Below are positions 35,742 to 43,745 of a DNA stretch of 64,000 nt, one piece after another. A program made the translations under genes and the position numbers. Numbering within the stretch: the stretch's first letter is position 1; each line of letters begins with the position of its first letter. The notes below the pieces were generated by a model. That model saw only the letters and a program-made list of their open reading frames with translations, searched no databases and had not been told where the DNA came from. Origin of the DNA: Alphaproteobacteria bacterium UBA7314 (GTDB lineage: Bacteria; Pseudomonadota; Alphaproteobacteria; MPNO01; UBA830); contig DKQG01000053.1 of the NCBI GenBank assembly GCA_002471575.1, positions 7,365 to 71,364 of the forward strand, given 5' to 3'.

Positions 35742-36308
35742 ATGGATGCACTAGAACAATTCGAAGACCGCACACTGCTTATCGTTGACGACGACGAACC
35801 GTTCCTCGGCCGGCTTGCACGGGCGATGGAAACGCGGGGTTTCGATGTCGTGACCGCAGGGTCGGTGCGCGACGGCGTCGCTGCAGCAAAATCGATGCCG
35901 CCCGCCTTCGCCGTTCTCGACTTGCGTCTCGCTGATGGCAGCGGTCTCGACATCGTTTCGGCTGTCCAAGAAGGCCACCCGGGGTCTCGGATTGTGATGC
36001 TAACCGGATATGGCAACATCGCAACGGCGGTTGCGGCAGTAAAGGCCGGCGCCCTAGACTATCTCGCCAAGCCTGCAGACGCCGATGCGGTCGAAGCGGC
36101 CCTGTTGTCTAACGGTGATGGTCTGCCCCCGCCGCCGGAAAATCCGATGTCTGCCGACCGGGTTCGCTGGGAACATATTCAACGGGTTTACGAGCAATGC
36201 GACCGTAACGTTTCCGAAACTGCCCGTCGGCTGAACATGCACCGGCGGACGCTGCAACGTATTCTTTCTAAACGCGCTCCCCGAGAAGCGCCGCCCGATG
36301 AAATCTGA
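35742..36308 (+). CDS. regA: RegA/PrrA/ActR response regulator
   Basis: A 188-residue regulator. The receiver has the acidic triad (VDDDEP, 16-18), the phosphorylation Asp D60 in VLDLRLADGSG, the Thr of MLTGYG and the Lys of LAKPAD. The C-terminal Fis-like helix-turn-helix is VYEQCDRNVSETARRLNMHRRTLQRIL. It is the partner of RegB. RegA activates or represses respiratory and carbon/nitrogen genes. The stop overlaps the next gene by 11 bases. Confidence 0.95.
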   Translation: MDALEQFEDRTLLIVDDDEPFLGRLARAMETRGFDVVTAGSVRDGVAAAKSMPPAFAVLDLRLADGSGLDIVSAVQEGHPGSRIVMLTGYGNIATAVAAVKAGALDYLAKPADADAVEAALLSNGDGLPPPPENPMSADRVRWEHIQRVYEQCDRNVSETARRLNMHRRTLQRILSKRAPREAPPDEI

Positions 36309-37200
36309 AACCGCCCGGACAACCGAAAAGGCCGCGCCCGACTATTGGAAGATTGGCCCCGTAGACGCGCCTGTGATCGTGGAAAATGCCGCAGTTGTGC
36401 TGCCTTACCTGCCTTACTTTCTCGTAGGGTGGGACATTCGCTGGGCCGGTAAGACGGTCGTCGGCGACGCAGATGTCCGTGTGGAAGAACATGCCGACGG
36501 CACATTCCGGGTAATCAGCACCGGTCCTGGTGGCGCCGACTTTTCCTTCGACAATCCTTACGATGTCGCCAACGGGCTGGCCGGCGGCCTGATCAGCGTT
36601 CATATCGCGCGGGAACCGCGGTCGATCTGCCTGAATGCGGGCGCTGCAAAAATCGATAACGGCCTGGTAATCGTCATCGGGAATTCGTTAGCCGGGCAAT
36701 CAAGCGTAGCGTTGCATCTTGCGGTTTTGGGCCACCGGTTTTTTGGAGACGATCAGATCGCAGTGACGATGGGCCTCGAACCGGTCGCTACCTGTCTTGG
36801 TTTGACGCCTAAAGTGCGCCTACCACTTCCGAACGATTGCGGCGACGCCTTCCGCGAATTCGTCGAGGGATATTCCTCCATGCAGAGCGACGAGATGGCT
36901 TACCTGAAGCTATGGGAGGCCGAGGCCGGGGCTTTCGGCGAAACCGTGCCGATCAGCGCATTGGTCTTCCTCGATCTTGTCGAAGATGGCGAAGCCGTGC
37001 TCGAACCCGCATCGCAGTCGGACCTGGTAAAAACCATGATGTCGACCGCGTTCGCGCCGCATGTCGCGTCCGCAGATCTTCTGGCTGGGCTTACCCAGCT
37101 TGCAGCCGGCAACCGGTCCTACCATCTACGGTGTTCAAGCAGCCGCGAAGCTGCGGGCCTTCTGTCCAGCGAATTTCGCAACTCCCGAACAGTCCCATGA
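36298..37200 (+). CDS. HPr kinase-like protein in the RegBA operon
   Basis: A 300-residue protein with the fold of HPr kinase/phosphorylase-related kinases. The P-loop region is VIVIGNSLAGQSSVALHLA (about 122-140), where the usual GxSGAGKS Lys is Gln. The motifs HRFFGDDQIAV and LGLTPKVRLPLP resemble the strand after the P-loop in that family. The missing Lys suggests weak or no kinase activity. It overlaps regA by 11 bases, so its synthesis is tied to regA, but its role is unknown. I saw no HPr gene in the window. Confidence 0.65.
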   Translation: MKSETARTTEKAAPDYWKIGPVDAPVIVENAAVVLPYLPYFLVGWDIRWAGKTVVGDADVRVEEHADGTFRVISTGPGGADFSFDNPYDVANGLAGGLISVHIAREPRSICLNAGAAKIDNGLVIVIGNSLAGQSSVALHLAVLGHRFFGDDQIAVTMGLEPVATCLGLTPKVRLPLPNDCGDAFREFVEGYSSMQSDEMAYLKLWEAEAGAFGETVPISALVFLDLVEDGEAVLEPASQSDLVKTMMSTAFAPHVASADLLAGLTQLAAGNRSYHLRCSSSREAAGLLSSEFRNSRTVP

Positions 37201-37792
37201 CGGTATCGGATCGTACATAAATTTGAAAATCGGCGACCGCGGCGACGGAGATAGACAAAGAGATGTTGCTCGTCGAACGATCCGGAAATAGCTGCGTCGG
37301 TAGCGGCGGCGGCCGCCGAGGACGAGCTCGGCGCGTTCAGCGTGCGCAAGTTGATGGATGTTATCGCCTTGTTGCGCAGCGAAGCGGACATAGACCCAGA
37401 CCTGGTTCGCGACCTAACGGTTGCCCGCCGATTTCTATAGCTGGCCGGAGTGGTATTCGTCCTGCTGCATGAACTCGGCGCCCCGGTCATTGGAACACCC
37501 ATGGACCTCGTCCGGAAGCCGCGTGAGGTTGCTGCAAAGGCCGTTCGACCGCCTGGTCACGGATTATTCGCTGTTTTTCCGCGCCTAACCGACACCAATG
37601 CGGCCGCTGGGACGTGAGCTGACCCGCTGCACGGAGCCGAGTGTCGATTTTCAAAACACGATGCTTAGACCTGAGGGTCTGATCCAGAAAAGGGATGGAT
37701 TGCTGTCAAGATATGCACCGTCCTGATCAGGGTTCTTTTGGTATGGGTTCGGTGATAGCATACCTTGGGAAAAGCGCGCGAAGTAGAACAGT
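37201..37792. other. 592-base region with decayed coding pieces, possibly a DUF4344 metallopeptidase
   Basis: No intact gene. Two coding-like pieces survive: one ending in FSVRKLMDVIALLRSEADIDPDLVRDL (about 37270-37440) and one reading VVFVLLHELGAPVIGTP (37450-37500). The latter resembles the HExxH helix of DUF4344 proteins with the second His lost. The family assignment is weak. The end of the region probably contains the promoter for the UDP-xylose synthase gene. Confidence 0.35.
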
Positions 37793-38755
37793 ATGAGTGA
37801 GAGAGCCATTTCGGTTCCGAAGAAGATCCTGATCACCGGCGGTGCCGGATTTATTGGCTCCCACCTGTGCGAACGGCTGTTGAGCGACGGCAATGACGTG
37901 ATATGCGTGGACAATTACTTCACGGGCATCAAAGACAATATCGCCCATTTGATGGACAATCCGCGCTTCGAGGTCATGCGCCACGACGTGACTTTTCCGC
38001 TCTATGTAGAAGTGGACGAAATCTACAATTTGGCCTGCCCAGCCTCTCCGGTGCACTATCAGCACGACCCCGTCCAGACAACCAAGACCAGTGTACATGG
38101 CGCGATCAATCTGCTGGGGCTTGCAAAACGTTTGCGGGCAAAAATTTTTCAGGCGTCGACCAGTGAAGTCTATGGCGACCCGGAAGTTCACCCCCAGCAC
38201 GAGTCCTATTGGGGAAACACCAATCCGATCGGACAGCGCGCGTGCTACGACGAGGGCAAGCGCTGCGCCGAAACTTTGTTCTTCGACTACTGGCGCCAGC
38301 ACGGATTACGCATCAAGGTTGCTCGGATTTTCAATACCTACGGACCCCGTATGCATCCCAATGACGGGCGGGTGGTTTCGAATTTCATCGTCCAGGCCCT
38401 GCGCGGCGAGGACATCACGATCTATGGTGATGGCTCTCAAACCCGGTCTTTCTGCTATGTGGAAGACTTGGTCGAGGCGTTCGTGCGCAGCATGGATACC
38501 GACGACGATTTCACAGGACCGGTGAATATCGGCAATCCCGGCGAATTCACCATCCTTGAACTAGCGGAAAAGGTTATCGCTGCGATCGGCAACGACAGCA
38601 AGATCGTCAATATGCCGTTGCCCAATGACGATCCCGCACGACGGCGACCGGATATTTCTCTGGCTCAAGAAAAACTCGGCTGGGAACCGACGATCGACCT
38701 CGACCAGGGCCTGGAGCGGACGATCTCGTACTTTGACAAGCTCCTGTCTCAATAA
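37793..38755 (+). CDS. UDP-glucuronate decarboxylase (UDP-xylose synthase)
   Basis: A 320-residue SDR of the UXS family. It binds NAD through TGGAGFIGSHLCERL (residues 15-29). The catalytic block is TSEVYGDPEVHPQ, and YDEGKRCAE carries the active-site Tyr and Lys. The GQRACYDEGKR motif separates UXS from UDP-glucose epimerase. It makes UDP-xylose for surface polysaccharide. It is the first gene of the polysaccharide region. Confidence 0.92.
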   Translation: MSERAISVPKKILITGGAGFIGSHLCERLLSDGNDVICVDNYFTGIKDNIAHLMDNPRFEVMRHDVTFPLYVEVDEIYNLACPASPVHYQHDPVQTTKTSVHGAINLLGLAKRLRAKIFQASTSEVYGDPEVHPQHESYWGNTNPIGQRACYDEGKRCAETLFFDYWRQHGLRIKVARIFNTYGPRMHPNDGRVVSNFIVQALRGEDITIYGDGSQTRSFCYVEDLVEAFVRSMDTDDDFTGPVNIGNPGEFTILELAEKVIAAIGNDSKIVNMPLPNDDPARRRPDISLAQEKLGWEPTIDLDQGLERTISYFDKLLSQ

Positions 38756-38994
38756 CCGGTTGATTGGAGCGCGTGGTCGGTAATTACATTTATGTCGGCT
38801 GTCACTTCACAGTGGGCCCAAGCCGGGAGAATCTCGATGCCTCGCCGACATTTAGACTCAAAAAAACCCCTCTCAGGGAAACTCTACACCGAGAACGACG
38901 GGCGTTTCCCCAGACAGGTTAAATACCGCAAAGTTGTAAAATCGAGGCTATCGCGCCGTTGGTTCAAAGCCTTTTATGGAGATCGGTTCCTGGG

Positions 38995-40779
38995 TCAGGC
39001 GTAACAATCTTCGGCAATCTTGCGGGCCCAGCCGCGGAAACCACGTTCGGTCGCGGTTGGGTCGTCTTTCAGCAGCCAGTTGCGCATGGGAACTGCGAAG
39101 CCGGTCTTGGGCCGGTTGAGGACTTCATCCGGTAATGGTTTTGCCAGACTAGCTGCCATATCCAGCTTGCCGGGTGGGGTACTCGATGCCAGCATCGGCG
39201 CCAGTTCCCGGAAGAAAAACGTATCGACCAGCGGCACGCGGATTTCCAGCGAATGTGCCATACCCGCCCAGTCGGAATCGCGCAGCAACTGGCTGCGCAT
39301 GTACCAGGTGGATTCTAGCGCCGAGATTTTCGCCCGCGGCGTTTTCAGTCGATCGACTTGCCCGCGCCGGAACGATCCCTCCTCCAGTTCGGCCCAGCCT
39401 GTTCTCGCCATATCGGGATCCATCAACTTGGGCAGTTCCCACGGCATGAATAGCGCGCGGCGCAGCAGATAAGCATCCGGGTACGTGGTGCCATATTCTA
39501 AAAGGCTGGCATATTTGGGCGATGTCACGGCGCTGACGACCGGCGCCCCTAGCTTGCGGAGCAATGTTCCGGCGCCGCGCATGCCTGGGATTGCGCCCAA
39601 CAGGCTTGTCATCTTTGGTATCTCGCGAAAGCTCTGATAGCCACCAAACAGTTCGTCGCCGCCGAGGCCAGACATTGCGACCTTCAAGCCAGTCTCCGCC
39701 GTCACTTTGCTGACGAAATAGGTATTCACACCGTCGATGGACGGTTGGTCCATGGCTGCCCGTAGCCGGTCGTATTCGTCCCGAAAATCCGCACCCTTTA
39801 CACGTTGCGTGTTGTGAGCTGTATCGTAGTGGGCGGCGATTTTTTCAGCCAGCGCGGCCTCATCGAATTGGGTGCCGTCGAACTCGTCGAAGGCGAGGGT
39901 GACCGATCTCAACGCGTCGTCCTGGATTTCAGAGGTCAGCCCGACGATGGTCGCCGAATCGAGCCCCGCTGAGAGGAAAGTACCGACAGGCACATCCGCG
40001 ACTAGGTGGTGCTTCAGCGTATCGAGCAAGGCGTCACGCAGTTCTGTTTGGGCCCAGTCTGACGGGCTGTCGGCAGCAGCTTGTAGTACATCCGTCACGT
40101 CGAAATAGCGCCTCGGTGTCCGCACGCCGTTGCCGTCGATCCACAGGGTGCAACCGGCGGGTAGGGCGCGGATGTTTTCGAACATCGTCCAAGGTTCGGG
40201 CACGTATCCCCAGACGTAGAAGCCGGCCTGCCCGGTGGCCGACGGCGCGTTATCGATACCGCCGCCCGCTAACAGAGCTTTTACCTGAGAAGCGAACCGG
40301 AATGTGGCGCCATCGTCGGTGTAATAAAGCGGTTTGATTCCAAACCCGTCGCGGGCCAGGAAAAGGCCCCGCTTGTTGCGGTCAAATATCGCGAAGGAGA
40401 ACATTCCGCGCAGTTTCTCCACCATGGACGTGCCGTGGCGATCGTAAAGGTGCAGCAGTACCTCGGTATCGGAACCGGATACGAACTTGGCGCCCTCACA
40501 TTCCAATTCTTCGCGCAGCGCACGGAAATTATATATTTCGCCGTTATAGGTAATGGATAGCCGGTTACCGTCCAACACCATCGGCTGCGCGCCGCCTTCG
40601 CTCAGATCGATAATCGACAGCCGCCGGTGACCTAACCCGACCCCATTTTCCCTGGAAATCCATGTTCCGTCGCCGTCCGGACCGCGCGAGATCATGGCCC
40701 TGGTCATCCGGTCGAGGCTGTTGCGGTCGACCGGCGGCGCTGTCTTCAAATACCCGAAAAGTCCGGCAATCCCGCACAT
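38995..40779 (-). CDS. Asparagine synthase (glutamine-hydrolysing) family amidotransferase
   Basis: A 594-residue enzyme. The N-terminal glutaminase has the catalytic Cys2 (MCGIAGLFGY), RGPDGDG and NGEIYNFRALREEL. The synthase domain has the P-loop SAGLDSATIVG; the usual SGG is SAG. It resembles asparagine synthases found in polysaccharide clusters, which may amidate sugars or amino sugars. It faces the second asnB-like gene at 41148. The substrate is not shown. Confidence 0.88.
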   Translation of the reverse strand: MCGIAGLFGYLKTAPPVDRNSLDRMTRAMISRGPDGDGTWISRENGVGLGHRRLSIIDLSEGGAQPMVLDGNRLSITYNGEIYNFRALREELECEGAKFVSGSDTEVLLHLYDRHGTSMVEKLRGMFSFAIFDRNKRGLFLARDGFGIKPLYYTDDGATFRFASQVKALLAGGGIDNAPSATGQAGFYVWGYVPEPWTMFENIRALPAGCTLWIDGNGVRTPRRYFDVTDVLQAAADSPSDWAQTELRDALLDTLKHHLVADVPVGTFLSAGLDSATIVGLTSEIQDDALRSVTLAFDEFDGTQFDEAALAEKIAAHYDTAHNTQRVKGADFRDEYDRLRAAMDQPSIDGVNTYFVSKVTAETGLKVAMSGLGGDELFGGYQSFREIPKMTSLLGAIPGMRGAGTLLRKLGAPVVSAVTSPKYASLLEYGTTYPDAYLLRRALFMPWELPKLMDPDMARTGWAELEEGSFRRGQVDRLKTPRAKISALESTWYMRSQLLRDSDWAGMAHSLEIRVPLVDTFFFRELAPMLASSTPPGKLDMAASLAKPLPDEVLNRPKTGFAVPMRNWLLKDDPTATERGFRGWARKIAEDCYA

Positions 40780-40947
40780 TACGGGACCTTCTGGCTAGGG
40801 GGCACGGAGGCATCTGGTATTCCGGAATATATAATAACAGGGGTCAAAATGATCTTACCAGTCCGATGACGGGCTACCGGATTTACTTGACGCCGCCACT
40901 GGGCGACACCATACACAAATGATCGTTCACGCGTTGTCCGCATCAAC

Positions 40948-41160
40948 ATGCGCTTTCTTCAGGCAGTTTCAAACCTTTCGCCTCAGGCTGGCGGCCCGCC
41001 GAAGGCCGGGATGGGTATGGCGCGTGCAATAGCGCACTGGGGATACGACGGGGCGATTTATACCACTAATTTCGACGGTGCGTCCGATCTCGATGTTCCG
41101 CTCGGAGTGCCGGTTAGAGGTACCGTGGCAAAGGCAGGCAAAGCGATATGTGCGGCATAG
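40948..41160 (+). pseudogene. N-terminal remnant of a family-4 glycosyltransferase
   Basis: A 70-codon open frame. It starts MRFLQAVSNLSPQAGGPPKAGMGMARAIAHWGYDGAIYTTNFDG, the N-terminal Rossmann part of GT4 glycosyltransferases (Leu-x-x-GG-x-x-x). The frame stops after 70 codons, where a full protein would have about 370. It overlaps the start of the next gene by 13 bases. The rest of the gene is missing, so it is a truncated relic. The other bases of the 368-base gap (40780-41147) hold no gene. Confidence 0.7.
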
Positions 41161-43055
41161 CGGGCTACGTGGGTCCCTGGGCTCCAGCGCTGGTGGAAGC
41201 CATGACGGAGGCTATCGCCCATAGAGGGCCCGATGGCAGCGGGATGTGGTCCGATGATGGCGTTGCGCTCGGCCATCGGCGGTTGTCGATTATCGACCTG
41301 ACGGACGCTGCTGCTCAGCCGATGCATACGCCGGATGGCCGCTTCGCGATAATCTACAATGGCGAAATCTACAACTACCGCGATCTGCGCGCCGAGCTGG
41401 AACAGGGTGGCATCGTATTCCGCACCGGGTCGGATACGGAAGTGCTGCTGCACCTTTTTGCGCGCGATGGCCTAGCCTGCGTCGACAAACTGAACGGCAT
41501 TTTTGCCTTTGCAATCTGGGACAGGGAGGCCCGTACCCTGTCGTTGGCACGCGATCATTTGGGCGTGAAGCCGCTATATTACGCGGCGCTGCCTAGAGGG
41601 TTGCTATTCGCGTCTGAGCTGAAGGCGCTGACCCTGTGTACCGATCTGCCGCGCGACCTCGATCCTGCAACGGTCGGCGATCATCTCGGATATCTGTGGA
41701 CGGCGGGCGAAAACACGATGCTGAAATGCGTGAAGAAGCTAAGGCCCGGCTGCACGCTGACGGTCTCGGCCAACGGGGTTATTCTGAAAGACCGGTTCTA
41801 CCGCACGCCGCAATTCGATCCTGATGTGCCGCCATCGGATCCCGACCCCCGCGCGATGCAATCACAAATCGATGGCATCGTTGCCGACCAGATGGTCGCG
41901 GATGTGGAGGTCGGCGCGCTGCTGTCCGGTGGGGTAGACTCCAGTGCCATCGTTGCCGCAATGTGCCGAGCCACCGACCCTTCGAAAATCATGACATTCT
42001 GCGCCGCCGTTACCAAGCTTGATGCCGGTACCGACAATTTCGGCGACGACCAGACCCACGCCCGCATCGTCGCCGGTCATCTTGGCGTCAGACTGGTCGA
42101 GGTGCCGACGGACGCCGACCTGATTGAGGCGTTGCCCGGCACGGTGTGGCAGCTAGACGAGCCAACAGCCGATTTCGCCGCCGTTCAGACACTCATGCTG
42201 GCCGAAGCGGCGCGTGACAACGGCATCAAGGTGCTGCTGTCCGGCGTCGGTGGTGACGATCTGTTCACCGGTTACGGACGCCATACAGCTGGCCTGATCT
42301 GGGCCATGGCCAACGGAATTCCGGGGATGCGATCGCTGGGCGCCGGCGTGCTCGGCCTGTTTCCGCCGTCAAGTATTCTGGGGCGCCGGCTGCAGCGGAT
42401 CGGGATGCTACTGGCGATGAACGAGGACGCGATGCTCGCCGACGGTATGAGCTATTCGGCCGTCGGGACGGACCGCCGCCGCGCATTGTTGGCACCGGGC
42501 GTGCGCGACGCGATGCCGGCGGACGGAATTGCCGACGGGGTGCGTCATTCGTTGGATGCAACCCGTGGACATCATCCGGTGGAGAGATTCCTTGATCTTG
42601 AGCTCAACGGCTTTATGCCGGATCACAATTTGAATTACACCGACAAGATGGCGATGAAGGTGGGGGTTGAAGTGCGCGTGCCGTTGGTCGACCCCAGGCT
42701 GGTGGCCAGTGCGATGCAGCTGCCGCTGTCGGCCAAGCTTTCACTGCGTGAAACCAAGCGCATCCTGCGTGCGTCGCAGAAAAATCGGTTGCCGTCCGAC
42801 ATCCTAAATCGGCCCAAACAGGGTTTCGGCGTACCGGTCCGAAGTTGGCTGCGGGGCCCCGCGCGCGACCTTATGGAAGATTTGGTTTCGCCCGCCACGA
42901 TCTCGGCCCGCGGCCTGTTTGATCCGGATGCGGTCGTCGCGCTTAAATCCGACTTCCAGGCGAGCCGCGTCGATGCCGCCTTCACCTTGTTCCCGATGAT
43001 GGCAGTAGAGTTATGGTGCCGAGCACTGGACAGTGCGGAGACTGTCCCCGCATGA
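41148..43055 (+). CDS. Second asparagine synthase-family amidotransferase
   Basis: A 635-residue enzyme with Cys2 glutaminase (MCGIAGYVGPW, RGPDGSG, NGEIYNYRDLRAELE) and synthase P-loop SGGVDSSAIVAA. It is distinct from the copy at 38995 (P-loop, length, C-terminus). It is encoded with the remnant glycosyltransferase and FkbM gene, so it belongs to the same surface-polysaccharide unit. Its stop overlaps the next ATG (ATGA). Confidence 0.88.
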   Translation: MCGIAGYVGPWAPALVEAMTEAIAHRGPDGSGMWSDDGVALGHRRLSIIDLTDAAAQPMHTPDGRFAIIYNGEIYNYRDLRAELEQGGIVFRTGSDTEVLLHLFARDGLACVDKLNGIFAFAIWDREARTLSLARDHLGVKPLYYAALPRGLLFASELKALTLCTDLPRDLDPATVGDHLGYLWTAGENTMLKCVKKLRPGCTLTVSANGVILKDRFYRTPQFDPDVPPSDPDPRAMQSQIDGIVADQMVADVEVGALLSGGVDSSAIVAAMCRATDPSKIMTFCAAVTKLDAGTDNFGDDQTHARIVAGHLGVRLVEVPTDADLIEALPGTVWQLDEPTADFAAVQTLMLAEAARDNGIKVLLSGVGGDDLFTGYGRHTAGLIWAMANGIPGMRSLGAGVLGLFPPSSILGRRLQRIGMLLAMNEDAMLADGMSYSAVGTDRRRALLAPGVRDAMPADGIADGVRHSLDATRGHHPVERFLDLELNGFMPDHNLNYTDKMAMKVGVEVRVPLVDPRLVASAMQLPLSAKLSLRETKRILRASQKNRLPSDILNRPKQGFGVPVRSWLRGPARDLMEDLVSPATISARGLFDPDAVVALKSDFQASRVDAAFTLFPMMAVELWCRALDSAETVPA

Positions 43056-43630
43056 GAATACGCCTGACATCCTACCCGACGGAAAGCATTCGAAAGATCC
43101 AGAGGATCTCTCTGATGCTGCGCTCCGTCTGGCGTTTCTCGCGGGTCATGGGCAGCTGGCCGAACGCCAAATTTGTCGGTGTCGAACCCAATACCGTCCT
43201 TGCCGCCAAGGCTGCTAGAATTCACGCGGGCGAAGACACGGTGGCGGTCAAAAGCTGCGCCGTCGGCGCGGAGGACGGCGAGATCGAGTTTTCCATAACC
43301 ACCAACGCTCAGAATACGTCGATCCATGCGCCGAGCGATTCAGTTCATGACGACCTGCATCATGACGGCGTCGAACGGACCGAAAAGTTACAGTTGAAGT
43401 GCCTCGACGGGCTACTCGCTGGATGCGATGGACCGATACTTCTGCAAGCAGACGTGCAGGTCTCGGAGCTTGCAGTTCTCAAAGGTGCCGGTGACCAGCT
43501 CGACGATGTATCCGTGATCGTCATCGAATGTCCGAACGAACGAGCCTATGACGGCACCGCCGGGTTCAACGATGTCTATTGATTCTTTACCGCGAAGTGT
43601 TTCCGCTACGAAGGCCCCTCGGGCAAATGA
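43052..43630 (+). pseudogene. Decayed FkbM-type methyltransferase
   Basis: From the ATG at 43052 the frame shows FVGVEPN, AVKSCAVGAEDGEIEFSI, LLQADVQVSELAVLKGAG and VIVIECPNERAYDGTAGFNDVY, all typical of FkbM methyltransferases. The Gly-rich SAM motif expected before FVGVEP is missing. A TGA at 43580-43582 stops the frame. Fifteen codons beyond it (to 43630) still read like the family, so the stop is a nonsense mutation. The gene followed the asnB copy with ATGA overlap when it was active. Confidence 0.65.
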
Positions 43631-43745
43631 ATTCGAAAAAACCGGTCGCATCCGACAGGAGGACTCGGTCTATGTGCGGGCATAGTTGCACGCGGCTCAT
43701 GCTGCAGCATAGATTGCAGATAGTTCGAACAGTTTGGTTGTATAA

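Noticed and set aside
38792..39004. 70-codon open frame after the UDP-xylose synthase gene
   Set aside because: Composition is basic without a pattern, no ribosome-binding site, and it runs into the asparagine-synthase gene; I cannot support it.
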